DNA of 64,000 nt from Amycolatopsis rubida (GTDB lineage Bacteria; Actinomycetota; Actinomycetes; Mycobacteriales; Pseudonocardiaceae), in assembly GCF_900115345.1 (NCBI RefSeq), contig NZ_FOWC01000002.1, positions 1,054,001 through 1,118,000 on the forward strand, written 5' to 3'. Shown here piece after piece: positions 1 to 8,419 of the stretch. Each line of letters opens with the position of its first letter. The first letter of the stretch is position 1. The notes below the pieces were generated by a model. The model did no database searches, had not been told where the DNA came from, and worked only from the letters and a program-made list of their open reading frames with translations. The translations under genes were made by a program, and so were the position numbers.

Positions 1-822
1 GGCATTGGCGGCCCTGCGGTATTCGGGCCACGATTCCTTCAGGTCGGGATCCAGGTCCACGAAGGCCGGGGCATCCCTGAGAGGTGGCAGCACGGGGTAG
101 GGCGGCGGCTGTTCGCGGTCCCAGAGCGAAGCGGGCGCACCCGACGCGGCAAGCAGGTTCGACGGGCAGCCGCGTTCGTGGAAGAGGTCACAGCCGGAGC
201 TGAGCACCGTGTGCGAGCGGCCGGAGTAGAGAACGGGCACCGGGTACGCGTGGAACGGCTCGCCGTGGTTGTCGATGACCGTGGTGCCATGGCGGCCCGC
301 GCAGGTCCAGTCCACTTCCAGCCGCCAGGCGACCTCGCGGGTGGTGGTGATCGGTTCGATCTCGAACTGCTCGACGTCGGTCGCGCTGACGGTGAACGGG
401 AAGTCCGGGCCCCGCGCGACCAGCCGCGGCGACGGGGCGTCGAAGTCGGTCGTGAAGGGGCGCGGTTCCAGGATCCCGCCGACCCGGATCAGCAGGCAGG
501 CCGGGCGCGGCGGGGTCCGCGAGACGACCACGACCCGCGCGGATTGCAGGACGACGGCGCGGTTCGTCCTGGCTTCCACCGTGACGATGTGGACCGTCCC
601 GCCGGGCACGGCGACCTGCGGCGGATCGGTGTCGAGCACCAGGTCGGCCAGGGTTCCGCCGGGTCGCAGGCGGACCGAGGCGATGAGCGGGTCGGCCAGA
701 TCCGCCGAACTGTCGCCCGATCGGCCGACGTTGATGTCGCCGTGCACCGCCCCGGCCATCACGACCTTGTCGAACTGGCCGCCGGTGATGCGGTTGACAG
801 AGGACTCTTCCGCGTCCGTCAC
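1..822 (-). CDS. hypothetical protein, 3' part outside window
   Basis: This minus-strand frame is open for all 274 codons from a GTG at 822 to the window edge, so the C-terminus is missing. The translation begins MTDAEESSVNRITGGQFDKV and then has a VHGDINVG stretch. Such an N-terminal segment is common in small actinobacterial proteins of unknown role, sometimes beside helix-turn-helix proteins. The rest is hydrophilic, Pro- and Asp-rich, with no signal peptide, membrane segment or catalytic motif I recognise. The frame stays open upstream of 822 and the ribosome-binding site is weak, so the start is uncertain. I do not know the function. Confidence 0.7.
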   Translation of the reverse strand, partial: MTDAEESSVNRITGGQFDKVVMAGAVHGDINVGRSGDSSADLADPLIASVRLRPGGTLADLVLDTDPPQVAVPGGTVHIVTVEARTNRAVVLQSARVVVVSRTPPRPACLLIRVGGILEPRPFTTDFDAPSPRLVARGPDFPFTVSATDVEQFEIEPITTTREVAWRLEVDWTCAGRHGTTVIDNHGEPFHAYPVPVLYSGRSHTVLSSGCDLFHERGCPSNLLAASGAPASLWDREQPPPYPVLPPLRDAPAFVDLDPDLKESWPEYRRAANA

Positions 823-921
823 ACGATCGAGCGTAGCCGTTAACTCAATGAACGAAAGGTTCGTCCGGGGCCGATCCGGGGTGACTATGGTCGCGCTCGC
901 CCGTCGATCGAGGAGGATCGG

Positions 922-1842
922 ATGTCCGGACGTTTCCGTGCAGGCGTTGCCGTACTGGCGGCGGCGATCGGCCTCGGGGTGGTCGCCGCGCCAGCATCGG
1001 CCGAACCGGTATCGACGACGACCGGGTGCGGGCGGGCGGTGGCCAGCCCTGGCGCCACGACCGTCGAGCATCTGACCTCCGGCGGGATCGATCGCGAGTA
1101 CCGGATCTACGTGCCCGCGCGGTACAACCCGCACCGGCAGTACCCGGTCGTGCTCTCCTATCACGGGCACGGCCGCACCGCGGAGTACCAAGAAGAACTG
1201 TCCGGCTTCTCCGGCTCGGACGTGATCGCGGTGTATCCGCAGGGCGTCACCGGAACCGACGGCAAATCCGCCTGGACCGGTGCGCCCTACTCGGCCCCGG
1301 TCGACGACGTGCGGTTCACCGGCGATCTGCTCACCTCGCTGCAGCACCGGATGTGCGTGGACCCGGCCCGGATCTACGCGGCGGGCAAATCGAACGGCGG
1401 CGGATTCGTCGGCGTGCTGGCGTGCCGGATGGCCGACCGGATCGCCGCGTTCGCCCCGGTTTCCGGTGCGTTCTACCCCCAGGGCGGTGCCTGCCATCCG
1501 AGCCGGAAGGTCGCGCTGCTCGACTTCCACGGCACGGCCGACACCACCATTCCCTACACCGGCAATCCGGCCAAGGGACTGCCGTCCATTCCGGACTGGT
1601 TGAACGGCTGGGCCGCGCGTGACCGGTGTTTCCCTTATCCGGTCTCGGTTTCTCCGGTGCGCGGCGTGGTGACGCAGTGGTGGCCGGGATGTTCGCTGGC
1701 GCATTTCCGGGTGGAAGGGGCCGGACACGTCTGGCCCAGCACCCGGCCGAACAACGACTCCGACACCCCTGCCGCCATCGACGCCACCCCGGTGATCCTT
1801 CAGTTCTTCAAAGCGCACCGGCTGGGCAGCGTCTCCCACTGA
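922..1842 (+). CDS. secreted alpha/beta-hydrolase, PHB depolymerase / feruloyl esterase-like
   Basis: A 306-residue exported serine esterase of the LpqC / polyhydroxybutyrate depolymerase-like family. A signal peptide spans residues 1-27 and ends PASA. The nucleophile elbow GKSNGG places Ser157, Asp207 lies in DFHGTAD, and His269 lies in GAGHVWP, giving a complete triad. GAGGAGG sits just upstream of the ATG, which supports this start. The family hydrolyses ester bonds in polyesters or acylated plant polysaccharides. The exact substrate cannot be read from sequence. It is a single gene, convergent with the monooxygenase at 1862. Confidence 0.85.
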   Translation: MSGRFRAGVAVLAAAIGLGVVAAPASAEPVSTTTGCGRAVASPGATTVEHLTSGGIDREYRIYVPARYNPHRQYPVVLSYHGHGRTAEYQEELSGFSGSDVIAVYPQGVTGTDGKSAWTGAPYSAPVDDVRFTGDLLTSLQHRMCVDPARIYAAGKSNGGGFVGVLACRMADRIAAFAPVSGAFYPQGGACHPSRKVALLDFHGTADTTIPYTGNPAKGLPSIPDWLNGWAARDRCFPYPVSVSPVRGVVTQWWPGCSLAHFRVEGAGHVWPSTRPNNDSDTPAAIDATPVILQFFKAHRLGSVSH

Positions 1843-1861
1843 CGTACGTGCACGGCGCGCC

Positions 1862-3022
1862 TCAGCTGACCCGCTCCACCGGTTCCCGCTTCTTGGCGAG
1901 CATCCGGCGGAACCCCTCGGCGACCACCTTCGCGGTGTCCTTGCCGTGGTCGGCGGTGATCCGCTTGACCATCTCGGCGGACTCCGCGGCCACTTCCTCG
2001 CTGCGAGCGAACATCCGTTCCTCGTGCAGAGCCAGCGCGGTCTCGACGTCGTCGGGATGCGCAGCCAGCAGCTGGGCGAGGTCGGAGCCGTCGAGCATGG
2101 CCAGGTTCGCGCCTTCGCCGTTCGGGCCGCGCAGGTGTGCCGCGTCGCCGATCAGCGTCACGCCCGGGACCCGCTCCCACCGGTGCACGCCCGGCAGCGT
2201 GTAGTGCCTGCGCAGGATCGGCGCGGTGTCGCCGCCGGAGATCAGCTCGCGGATTTCCGGGGCCCATTCGGCGAACTCGGCCGCGATCCGGGCGAGCGCG
2301 TCCGGGGTGTCGAGGCCTTCAAGCGCGTCGAACCACTCCGCCGGTTTCTTGAGCATCGCGTAGGTGTGCAAGGCGTCGCGTTCGCAGTGCACCATGATGC
2401 GCCGGTCCGGCCCTGGGGCGCCCATCCCGCCGCCGCCCACGACCTTCGCGGCCGCCGGATGCCGGGTCTCGGCGTCGTAGAGATATGTCTCGATAAAGGC
2501 GAGGCCCAGGTACTCCGGCACCGCGTCGGACAGCAGCGGCCGCACCCGCGACCACGCGCCGTCCGCTCCGACCAGCAGCTTCGCGACGACCGAACCCCCG
2601 TCGGCGAAGGAAACCTCGTGGCCGTCGGCGACCGTGCGGACGCCGCTGACCTTCCGGCCCCAGCGGACGGTGCCGTCCGGGAGCGAGTCGAGCAGCATTT
2701 GCCGCAGCTCGCCGCGCAGGAGTTCGGGACGGCCGCCGGTGCCGTCGTCGGGGTGGTCCAGCAGGACGGTGCCGTCGGGATCGAGGATCCGCATCTGCTG
2801 GCGGCCTTCGAGGATCAGGCCGCGGAACTCGTCCATCAGGCCGGCCGCCTCGACGGCGATCTGGCCGTTGTAATCGTGAATGTCGAGCAGCCCGCCCTGG
2901 GACCGCGACATCGGCGACGGTTCGGCCTCGTAGACCGTGGCCGGAATCCCGTGCAGGTACAGGACCCGGGCCAGGGTCAGTCCGCCGAGGCCGGCGCCGA
3001 TGATGGTGACTGGAGTCTGCAT
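1862..3022 (-). CDS. FAD-dependent aromatic/TetX-like monooxygenase
   Basis: A 386-residue class A flavoprotein monooxygenase. An N-terminal Rossmann motif GAGLGG (residues 9-14) binds FAD. A VGADGAWSRVR motif near residue 155 and a GDAAHLRGPNGEGANLAML motif near 290 are the second and third flavin signatures. The last closely resembles TetX-type tetracycline-inactivating enzymes. An AGAGGAGAAC ribosome-binding site precedes the ATG at 3022. The gene is divergent from the NCS1 permease, and the dyad at 3091-3108 lies between them. Hydroxylation of an aromatic or polyketide substrate is likely, but the substrate is unknown and a resistance role is not established. Confidence 0.85.
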   Translation of the reverse strand: MQTPVTIIGAGLGGLTLARVLYLHGIPATVYEAEPSPMSRSQGGLLDIHDYNGQIAVEAAGLMDEFRGLILEGRQQMRILDPDGTVLLDHPDDGTGGRPELLRGELRQMLLDSLPDGTVRWGRKVSGVRTVADGHEVSFADGGSVVAKLLVGADGAWSRVRPLLSDAVPEYLGLAFIETYLYDAETRHPAAAKVVGGGGMGAPGPDRRIMVHCERDALHTYAMLKKPAEWFDALEGLDTPDALARIAAEFAEWAPEIRELISGGDTAPILRRHYTLPGVHRWERVPGVTLIGDAAHLRGPNGEGANLAMLDGSDLAQLLAAHPDDVETALALHEERMFARSEEVAAESAEMVKRITADHGKDTAKVVAEGFRRMLAKKREPVERVS

Positions 3023-3090
3023 TGTTCTCCTCTGTGAGCTGGTGATGTCTGAAGAGTGGCTGGCATCGCTGGCACCGGCCGCACACTCCG

Positions 3091-3108
3091 CTGGCAGTGC
3101 GCTGCCAG
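3091..3108. promoter_or_regulatory. perfect 7-bp dyad in divergent promoter region
   Basis: CTGGCAG and CTGCCAG flank four bases between the divergently transcribed monooxygenase and NCS1 permease. It is well placed to be an operator for either promoter. No adjacent regulator gene is visible, so any regulator would act from elsewhere. Confidence 0.35.
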
Positions 3109-3231
3109 GCGCTGACAGCTAGTCAGGGTCTGGGATCCGAGACAGAATCGGCCGGCGGCTACTTGGCCGAAAGGGCCGTGCTGACGTTGAGTTCGTCCAG
3201 CGCATTCACCGAAGAACCGCAGGAGGAGCAC

Positions 3232-4596
3232 GTGGCGGCCACGCTGGAGCGACGCTCGATCGACCCGGTGCCGGAGTCCGAGCGGCACGGGCACCCGCGC
3301 AGTCTCTTCACCCTGTGGTTCGCCGCGAACACGCAGATCACGTCGGCGGTCACCGGCGCGCTGACCGTGCTGGTCGGCGTGCATCCGCTGTGGGCGATCG
3401 TCGCGGTCGTGGCCGGCAACGCGCTCGGCGGCATTCCGATGGCACTGCACGCCGCGCAGGGTCCGAAGCTCGGCATTCCGCAGATGATCCAGTCGCGCGC
3501 GCAGTTCGGCGTGTACGGCGCGGCGCTCCCGCTGGTGCTGGTCGTGGTGATGTACCTCGGCTACTTCGCGAGCGGTTCGCTGCTCGGCGGCCAGGCGGTC
3601 GCCCAGATCACCCACCTGCCGACGGACGTCGCGATCGCGGTCTACGCACTCGCCTCGGCGCTGCTCGCGATCATCGGATACCGGCTGATTCACCGGTTCG
3701 GCTGGATCGCGTCCGCATTGTCCGTAGTCGTCTTCCTCTACCTGACGATTCGCCTGATCAGCGGGCACGACCTCGGCACCGTGTTCGCCGCGCCGCACCT
3801 GGACTTCCCGAAGTTCCTGCTCGCGGTCTCCCTGACTGCGTCGTGGCAGCTCACCTTCGGCCCGTACGTCGCCGACACCTCGCGCTACCTGCCCTCGGCG
3901 ACGTCGGTGCGCGCGACGTTCTGGTGGACCTACGGCGGCACGGTGCTCGGCGCGGTGTGGGCGATGTCGTTCGGTGCGCTCGCCTACGCCATTGCCGGGA
4001 AGGCGTTCAAGGGCCACGAAGTCGCGTACGTCGTCGGCCTCGGCGGCGAGGCGCTGCTCATCCCGCTGCTGCTGGCCATCGCGCTCGGCAAGTTCACGGT
4101 GAACGTGCTGAACATCTACGGCGGCTACATGACCGTCGCGACCGCGCTGACCGGTTTCGGTCGCCGCGCGGCGCTCTCCCAGGCGACGCGGATCGGCTAC
4201 ATCGCCGGCGTCGGCGTGGTCGGCGCGGTCATCGCCATCCTCGGCCGCGGGCAATTCCTGTCGAACTTCGTGTTGTTCCTTGACTTCCTGCTGTACTTCC
4301 TCACGCCGTGGAGCTCGATCAACCTGGTCGACTTCTATCTGCTGCGCAAGGAGAAGTACGACCTCGACGCGCTCTACGACCCGGACGGCCGCTACGGTCG
4401 CTGGGCCTGGCCCGCGCTGGCCGCGTACGTGCTCGGCATCGCGGTGCAGATCCCGTTCGCCAACGTCGAAGGTATTTTCGTCGGCCCGATCGCCCCGCTA
4501 CTCGGCGGCGCGGACATCTCGTGGCTGCTCGGACTGATTGTGCCCGGCGCGCTCTACGTGGCGTTCATGCGCCGGTCGGTCGCACTTCGAGCGTGA
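3232..4596 (+). CDS. NCS1-family purine/cytosine/allantoin permease
   Basis: A nucleobase:cation symporter-1 family membrane protein of 454 residues with about 12 hydrophobic segments. I place the start at GTG 3232 because AGGAGGAG lies 5 bases upstream. The frame continues open to 3097 without a comparable ribosome-binding site, and the extra N-terminal residues look non-coding. Typical family features include LWFAANTQI in the first helix region, GYxAxTSRY-like text near the middle (TFGPYVADTSRY), and PWSSINLVDFYLLRK late in the protein. It imports a nucleobase, hydantoin or vitamin-like heterocycle. Its 3' end overlaps the convergent TPR/OmpA-like gene by 32 bases. Confidence 0.85.
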   Translation: MAATLERRSIDPVPESERHGHPRSLFTLWFAANTQITSAVTGALTVLVGVHPLWAIVAVVAGNALGGIPMALHAAQGPKLGIPQMIQSRAQFGVYGAALPLVLVVVMYLGYFASGSLLGGQAVAQITHLPTDVAIAVYALASALLAIIGYRLIHRFGWIASALSVVVFLYLTIRLISGHDLGTVFAAPHLDFPKFLLAVSLTASWQLTFGPYVADTSRYLPSATSVRATFWWTYGGTVLGAVWAMSFGALAYAIAGKAFKGHEVAYVVGLGGEALLIPLLLAIALGKFTVNVLNIYGGYMTVATALTGFGRRAALSQATRIGYIAGVGVVGAVIAILGRGQFLSNFVLFLDFLLYFLTPWSSINLVDFYLLRKEKYDLDALYDPDGRYGRWAWPALAAYVLGIAVQIPFANVEGIFVGPIAPLLGGADISWLLGLIVPGALYVAFMRRSVALRA

Positions 4597-5440
4597 CCGT
4601 CCGGGCCGAGTCCGCGCCTTGGTCCGCGCTGGAGACAGCGAACGCGGTCAGCGGCAATCCGCTCTCCGCGGCCAGCACTCGGGCCGCAGCGGACGCGCGA
4701 GCCAAGGAGACCGTCGAACCGCCGCTCGCCGGTCCGCCGGGGACAGCGACGCCGTGGCCGATCACGGTGACGCGAATGGACTGTCCCTTGAGGACACGAG
4801 CCCAGTCCGTCAACGCAGTTCGCCCGGCTTCGTTCGGAGTTGTCGCATTAGGACTGAACAGGCTGCGGTCGAAACTGACGATGACCGCGTCGGAACCGGC
4901 CTTTGCGGACACACCTGGTGCCGCCAACGTCTCCGCCAGCTGCTTCAGCTTTTCCTGCCGTTCCTTCGCAGCGGTGGCATCGCGGGATTCCTCGCCGTGG
5001 AGACGATCCAGCTCTGCGCGGAGACCGCCGTCCGACTTGGCCACCGTAGCGACGGGAGGTGGCGGCGACTGTCGCGCAGTCAGCACCACCCCGCCCGCGA
5101 TCGCAGCGCCGAGCACCACCACCGCACCGGCAGTCAGCAGATACCGGCGAACCGGTCGCCGCCGCAATCGTCCAGAGTGGACTTTCGCGATCACTCGACG
5201 TCCCGCCTCCGCGGCGGAATCGCCCGGCCGCAAAGCCAAGACAGCTGCCCACGCCGCGTCCGCCGCCGCGAGATCGCCGGACTGCGCGTGCACGCGAGCG
5301 AGCAGATCGAGCCGCGCGGGATCACCGGCCGAATCCGGTTCCAGAAGCGCGGCGGCCGCCTCGTAGTCGCCGCGCCGGGCGAGGTCAGCTCCTTCGGCGA
5401 GGACGAGTTCCCGCTCCAGCGCCTGCGAAAGCCCGCTCAT
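4565..5440 (-). CDS. TPR-like / single-TM protein with OmpA-like C-terminal domain
   Basis: A 291-residue protein, last gene of the chaperone-like operon. Its ATG overlaps the Hsp70 stop in an ATGA arrangement. Residues about 10-75 are Ala/Leu-rich paired helices resembling TPR repeats. A basic stretch RLRRRPVRRY leads into one membrane helix at about 100-120. Residues 135-165 look like coiled coil. Residues 170-290 resemble an OmpA/MotB-type fold, with VIVSFDRSLFSPN and a later SLARASAAARVLA segment. The topology suggests a cytoplasmic TPR part and an extracytoplasmic, perhaps wall-contacting, domain. The OmpA-like assignment is from pattern only. Confidence 0.7.
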   Translation of the reverse strand: MSGLSQALERELVLAEGADLARRGDYEAAAALLEPDSAGDPARLDLLARVHAQSGDLAAADAAWAAVLALRPGDSAAEAGRRVIAKVHSGRLRRRPVRRYLLTAGAVVVLGAAIAGGVVLTARQSPPPPVATVAKSDGGLRAELDRLHGEESRDATAAKERQEKLKQLAETLAAPGVSAKAGSDAVIVSFDRSLFSPNATTPNEAGRTALTDWARVLKGQSIRVTVIGHGVAVPGGPASGGSTVSLARASAAARVLAAESGLPLTAFAVSSADQGADSARTVTLEVRPTGA

Positions 5441-7926
5441 TCCCGCTCCCCGCGCAGAATCCCGCCGCCTGGCTGACCTGGCCGGTCGTCCGGGAGCAGC
5501 CGGCGCAACCGGCGGTTGACGTCCGGCAGCGCCGCCCAGTTCGACGTCGCGACCACGTGCTCGCCCTCGCGGATCAACTCCCGCGCGCGGGCCGGGTCGG
5601 ACATCGTGTCGCGCGCGGCCCGCAGCGCGTTGAACACCTCCAGGTCCAGCGAACCGTCCCGGCGCAGCAACAGCACTTGCAGGTCCAGCACCCGATCCGA
5701 CAGCCGCTCGCCCGCCTCGACGTCGGGTGATTCGGCGATGGCCGCGTACCGGCGCTCGATCCCGGCCAGCTCGGTCCGGTCCTCGTCCGCGCCGGCCCGG
5801 TCGACCAGCTCGCGGCAGTGCTCGATCTGGTCCCGCAGCCGTTCCAGCACCTCGGGAACGCGCAGCTCCGCCTCGATGTCGTCGAGATCCGCCTGCACGT
5901 CGCGCATCCGCCGTTCCGCGGCGACCGCGGCCCCCTCGTCGGCTCCCCCGGAGCGCACCTCGTCGCGGACGGCCGCGACGCTGCCCTGTTCGTCCAGCCG
6001 GTTCAGCAGCCCGCGCGCCCGGTCCGACCGCGTCCCCTCGACCTGCGTCCGCACCTGCTCGTGCCGCGCTTCCAGCTCGTTCAGCAGCCGCCGCAGGGTC
6101 TGCGGATCCGGCACCTGCTGTTGTTTGAGATCGATAACCGCCTCGAACTCGTTGTCCAGCAACGGAACCTCCGCCACCACGGACACCTGCCGCGAATCGT
6201 CCATCTCGAAAGTCATCACGACCTCGCTGCCGCGCGGCAGGTCGAACCGCACGTCCTTGGCGCGGATCTCGATGACGCCCACCTGCTGGTTCCGCTCGCC
6301 GCGGCGGCGTTCGCCTTCCGCGACCGGAATCCGGATCACCGAGGACGTGTTGCCTCGCAGCAGCGTCGCCGTGGTGAAGAACGTCTGCCGTTTCGCCGCC
6401 GGCAGCGGCGCGTTCTTCATCAGCATCGGAGTGAACGACCCATCGGCCTCGGTCAGGCCGACCGTGTTGACCACCGTCTGGCCCATCATTTCGTTGAGCT
6501 GGTGGGTGATCGTGAGCGAGTCCGGCCGCACCGGAACACGGGCGCCAGCCGGATCGAGCAGCTCGATCTCGAACCGGTTCGTGCTCAGCTCGTCGAGCAC
6601 CGTGTCGACGGTGAACGTGCCGTCGGCGGAAAGCGAAACCTCGGACGTCCGGTAGACCGGCTGGCGCTGCGGCGCGCTGAGCGCGATCCGGAACCGCGCC
6701 CAGCCGGCCGAACCGTCCGTCGAGCAACGGCCGGACACCGGCACGCTCGGCAGGCTGGTGGTGGCCGGATAGGACAGTTCCAGCGAGTACTCGCCGCGTT
6801 TCGCCGGACGTACCGTCCGCGGGCGCGCCACAGTTCCGGCGTATGCGGCGGCACCGCGCGCCACCACCGTGCTCGGGTCCTGGCTGTGGTCGAGCGGAAT
6901 GCCGAGCCCGGCCGACGGATCGGCCAGCAGCTCGCGCAGCCCTGGCGCGAGGGTCGGGCCGCCGACCAGCAGCAAGCGGTCGATGTCCGCCGGACGCAGG
7001 TTTGCCGACTCCAGCGCGGTCCGGCACAGCTGCACGGCACGGAGATAGAACGGCCGCGCCACCTGGTCGACCTCCTCGCGGCGCAGGGTGTACTCGAACA
7101 TCTCCTCCTGCCCGTCGCCCCGGTCGAGGTCGAGCAGCACCTGAGTCTGTTCTGCCTGGGAGAGCTGGATTTTCGCGGTTTCGGCGGTACTGCGCAGCCG
7201 CACGAAGTTCCGTCGCCAGCGCGGATTGTCCCGGCGGAAATCGGTGAGCCCGAGCTGTCGCACCACCTCCGGAGCCAGCACCTGGTCCAGCACCGCGTGG
7301 TCGATGTTGCGTCCGCCGAGGTGGGTGTCGCCGGCGTGGTGCAGCACGCTCAATTCCCCCTCGGCAGTGCTGACCACCGCGGAGTCGAACGTACCGCCGC
7401 CGAAGTCGAACACCATCCAGTGCGCGCCCTTGCTTTCGTTCTGGAAGCCGAACGCGAACGCCGCCGCGGTCGGTTCCTGCAGCAGCGGGCAATTCCCGGT
7501 GAACCCGGCCAGTTTCGCCGCTTCCTGGGTCGCCTCGGTCTGGTTGAGCAGGAACGCCGCGGGCACGGTGATCACCGCCGCGTCCGGCATTTCCCGCGGA
7601 GCGACGGAACCGCGCAGCGACCGCAGCACTTCCGCGGACAGTTCCACCGGCGTCATGCTGACCCCGGCCTTCGGGAATTCCCGCCGCGCGTCCGGCAGTC
7701 CCATCGACTGCTTGAATTCGACCTGCACACTGTCCGGGTCGTCTTCGAGCCTGCGTCGTGCCCCCGCCCCGACCTCGATCACGCCGCGCCTGCGGCACCA
7801 GACCGCGGAGGGCGTGTAATCCATCTGCAGGTTGTTCTTGAGCACCGACACCGCACCGTCGTCGAGCACCGCGATCGCGCTGTTCGTGGTGCCGAGGTCG
7901 ATCCCGAAATCGATCGTGTCACGCAT
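5437..7926 (-). CDS. Hsp70/DnaK-family ATPase, divergent
   Basis: 829 residues. The N-terminal half is a clear Hsp70 actin-like ATPase: phosphate-1 motif FGIDLGTTNSAIAV at residue 8, phosphate-2 motif VFDFGGGTFDSAVV in the middle, and adenosine motif LLLVGGPTLAPGLRELL. A beta-rich segment follows that replaces or diverges from the normal substrate-binding domain, then about 250 residues of charged helices likely to be coiled coil. It is longer than canonical DnaK (about 610-640 aa) and lacks the usual C-terminal lid tail. It overlaps the GrpE-like gene by 8 bases and the TPR gene by 4, so the three are translated together. It is probably a specialised chaperone, not the housekeeping DnaK. Confidence 0.9.
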   Translation of the reverse strand: MRDTIDFGIDLGTTNSAIAVLDDGAVSVLKNNLQMDYTPSAVWCRRRGVIEVGAGARRRLEDDPDSVQVEFKQSMGLPDARREFPKAGVSMTPVELSAEVLRSLRGSVAPREMPDAAVITVPAAFLLNQTEATQEAAKLAGFTGNCPLLQEPTAAAFAFGFQNESKGAHWMVFDFGGGTFDSAVVSTAEGELSVLHHAGDTHLGGRNIDHAVLDQVLAPEVVRQLGLTDFRRDNPRWRRNFVRLRSTAETAKIQLSQAEQTQVLLDLDRGDGQEEMFEYTLRREEVDQVARPFYLRAVQLCRTALESANLRPADIDRLLLVGGPTLAPGLRELLADPSAGLGIPLDHSQDPSTVVARGAAAYAGTVARPRTVRPAKRGEYSLELSYPATTSLPSVPVSGRCSTDGSAGWARFRIALSAPQRQPVYRTSEVSLSADGTFTVDTVLDELSTNRFEIELLDPAGARVPVRPDSLTITHQLNEMMGQTVVNTVGLTEADGSFTPMLMKNAPLPAAKRQTFFTTATLLRGNTSSVIRIPVAEGERRRGERNQQVGVIEIRAKDVRFDLPRGSEVVMTFEMDDSRQVSVVAEVPLLDNEFEAVIDLKQQQVPDPQTLRRLLNELEARHEQVRTQVEGTRSDRARGLLNRLDEQGSVAAVRDEVRSGGADEGAAVAAERRMRDVQADLDDIEAELRVPEVLERLRDQIEHCRELVDRAGADEDRTELAGIERRYAAIAESPDVEAGERLSDRVLDLQVLLLRRDGSLDLEVFNALRAARDTMSDPARARELIREGEHVVATSNWAALPDVNRRLRRLLPDDRPGQPGGGILRGERE

Positions 7927-8419
7927 CCGCTTCCCCGTTCCCCCGGGCGGCCGGGCGCCCGACGATGACCTGTCCCATCTGGATCCGGCGGCCGGTCAGG
8001 TAAATCGACGGCCGCACGGTCTCCACCACCCGCTCGACGTCCAGGTCCGGTTCGTCCTGGAACAACAGCACCTCGAGCGCCATCCCGGAGCCGAACGGGA
8101 TCCGGTCGTGGTCCTGCACCAGCACCCCCGCCGCGTCGAGCGCGTCCTGGCTCGCGCTGAGGAACCGGCCCGCCTGCCGCGCCGCGCGGTCCTCAGCCCC
8201 GGCGAGCTTCCGCCGCGCCCGCCACAACGCCGTCGCCGCCTCCGCCAAGTCCGATTCGGACAGTGGCGGCGCGTCGTCCTTAGCAGTCAATACCGCGGAG
8301 AGCTGTTCGAGCACTTCCCGCAGCCGAGCGCGTTCTTCTGGCTGAAGGCCAGGTTCGGCGATCCGGAATTCCTTGTGCTGCTTGCGTTGCCGCGCTTGTT
8401 CGCCTCGCCGGTTTCGCAT
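7919..8419 (-). CDS. GrpE-like nucleotide-exchange factor candidate
   Basis: 166 residues starting at ATG 8419, preceded by GGAGGAG and overlapping the upstream stop as ATGA. The N-terminal half is highly charged and helical. The C-terminal part (about 100-155), with VVETVRPSIYLTGRR and GQVIVGRP, resembles the beta domain of GrpE, where a V-x-x-V-x-R-x-G-Y-x-L pattern precedes a final V-V-V-x strand. Its position between a J-like and an Hsp70-like gene strongly supports a nucleotide-exchange role. Sequence similarity alone would be marginal. Confidence 0.6.
   Translation of the reverse strand: MRNRRGEQARQRKQHKEFRIAEPGLQPEERARLREVLEQLSAVLTAKDDAPPLSESDLAEAATALWRARRKLAGAEDRAARQAGRFLSASQDALDAAGVLVQDHDRIPFGSGMALEVLLFQDEPDLDVERVVETVRPSIYLTGRRIQMGQVIVGRPAARGNGEADA

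Noticed and set aside
1862..3022. TetX-like monooxygenase as a proven tetracycline-inactivating enzyme
   Set aside because: Only flavoprotein motifs are visible. Many relatives hydroxylate other aromatics, so a resistance name is not justified.
5441..7798. Long minus-strand frame that extends the TPR/OmpA-like protein upstream to about 1077 residues
   Set aside because: It lies inside the Hsp70-like gene in another frame, is Arg/Gly/Ala-rich with no domains, and the real start is ATG 5440 overlapping the Hsp70 stop.
5818..7968. 716-codon plus-strand frame
   Set aside because: It is antisense to the Hsp70-like gene. Its composition is the typical complement of high-GC coding DNA, and the minus-strand protein has clear ATPase motifs.
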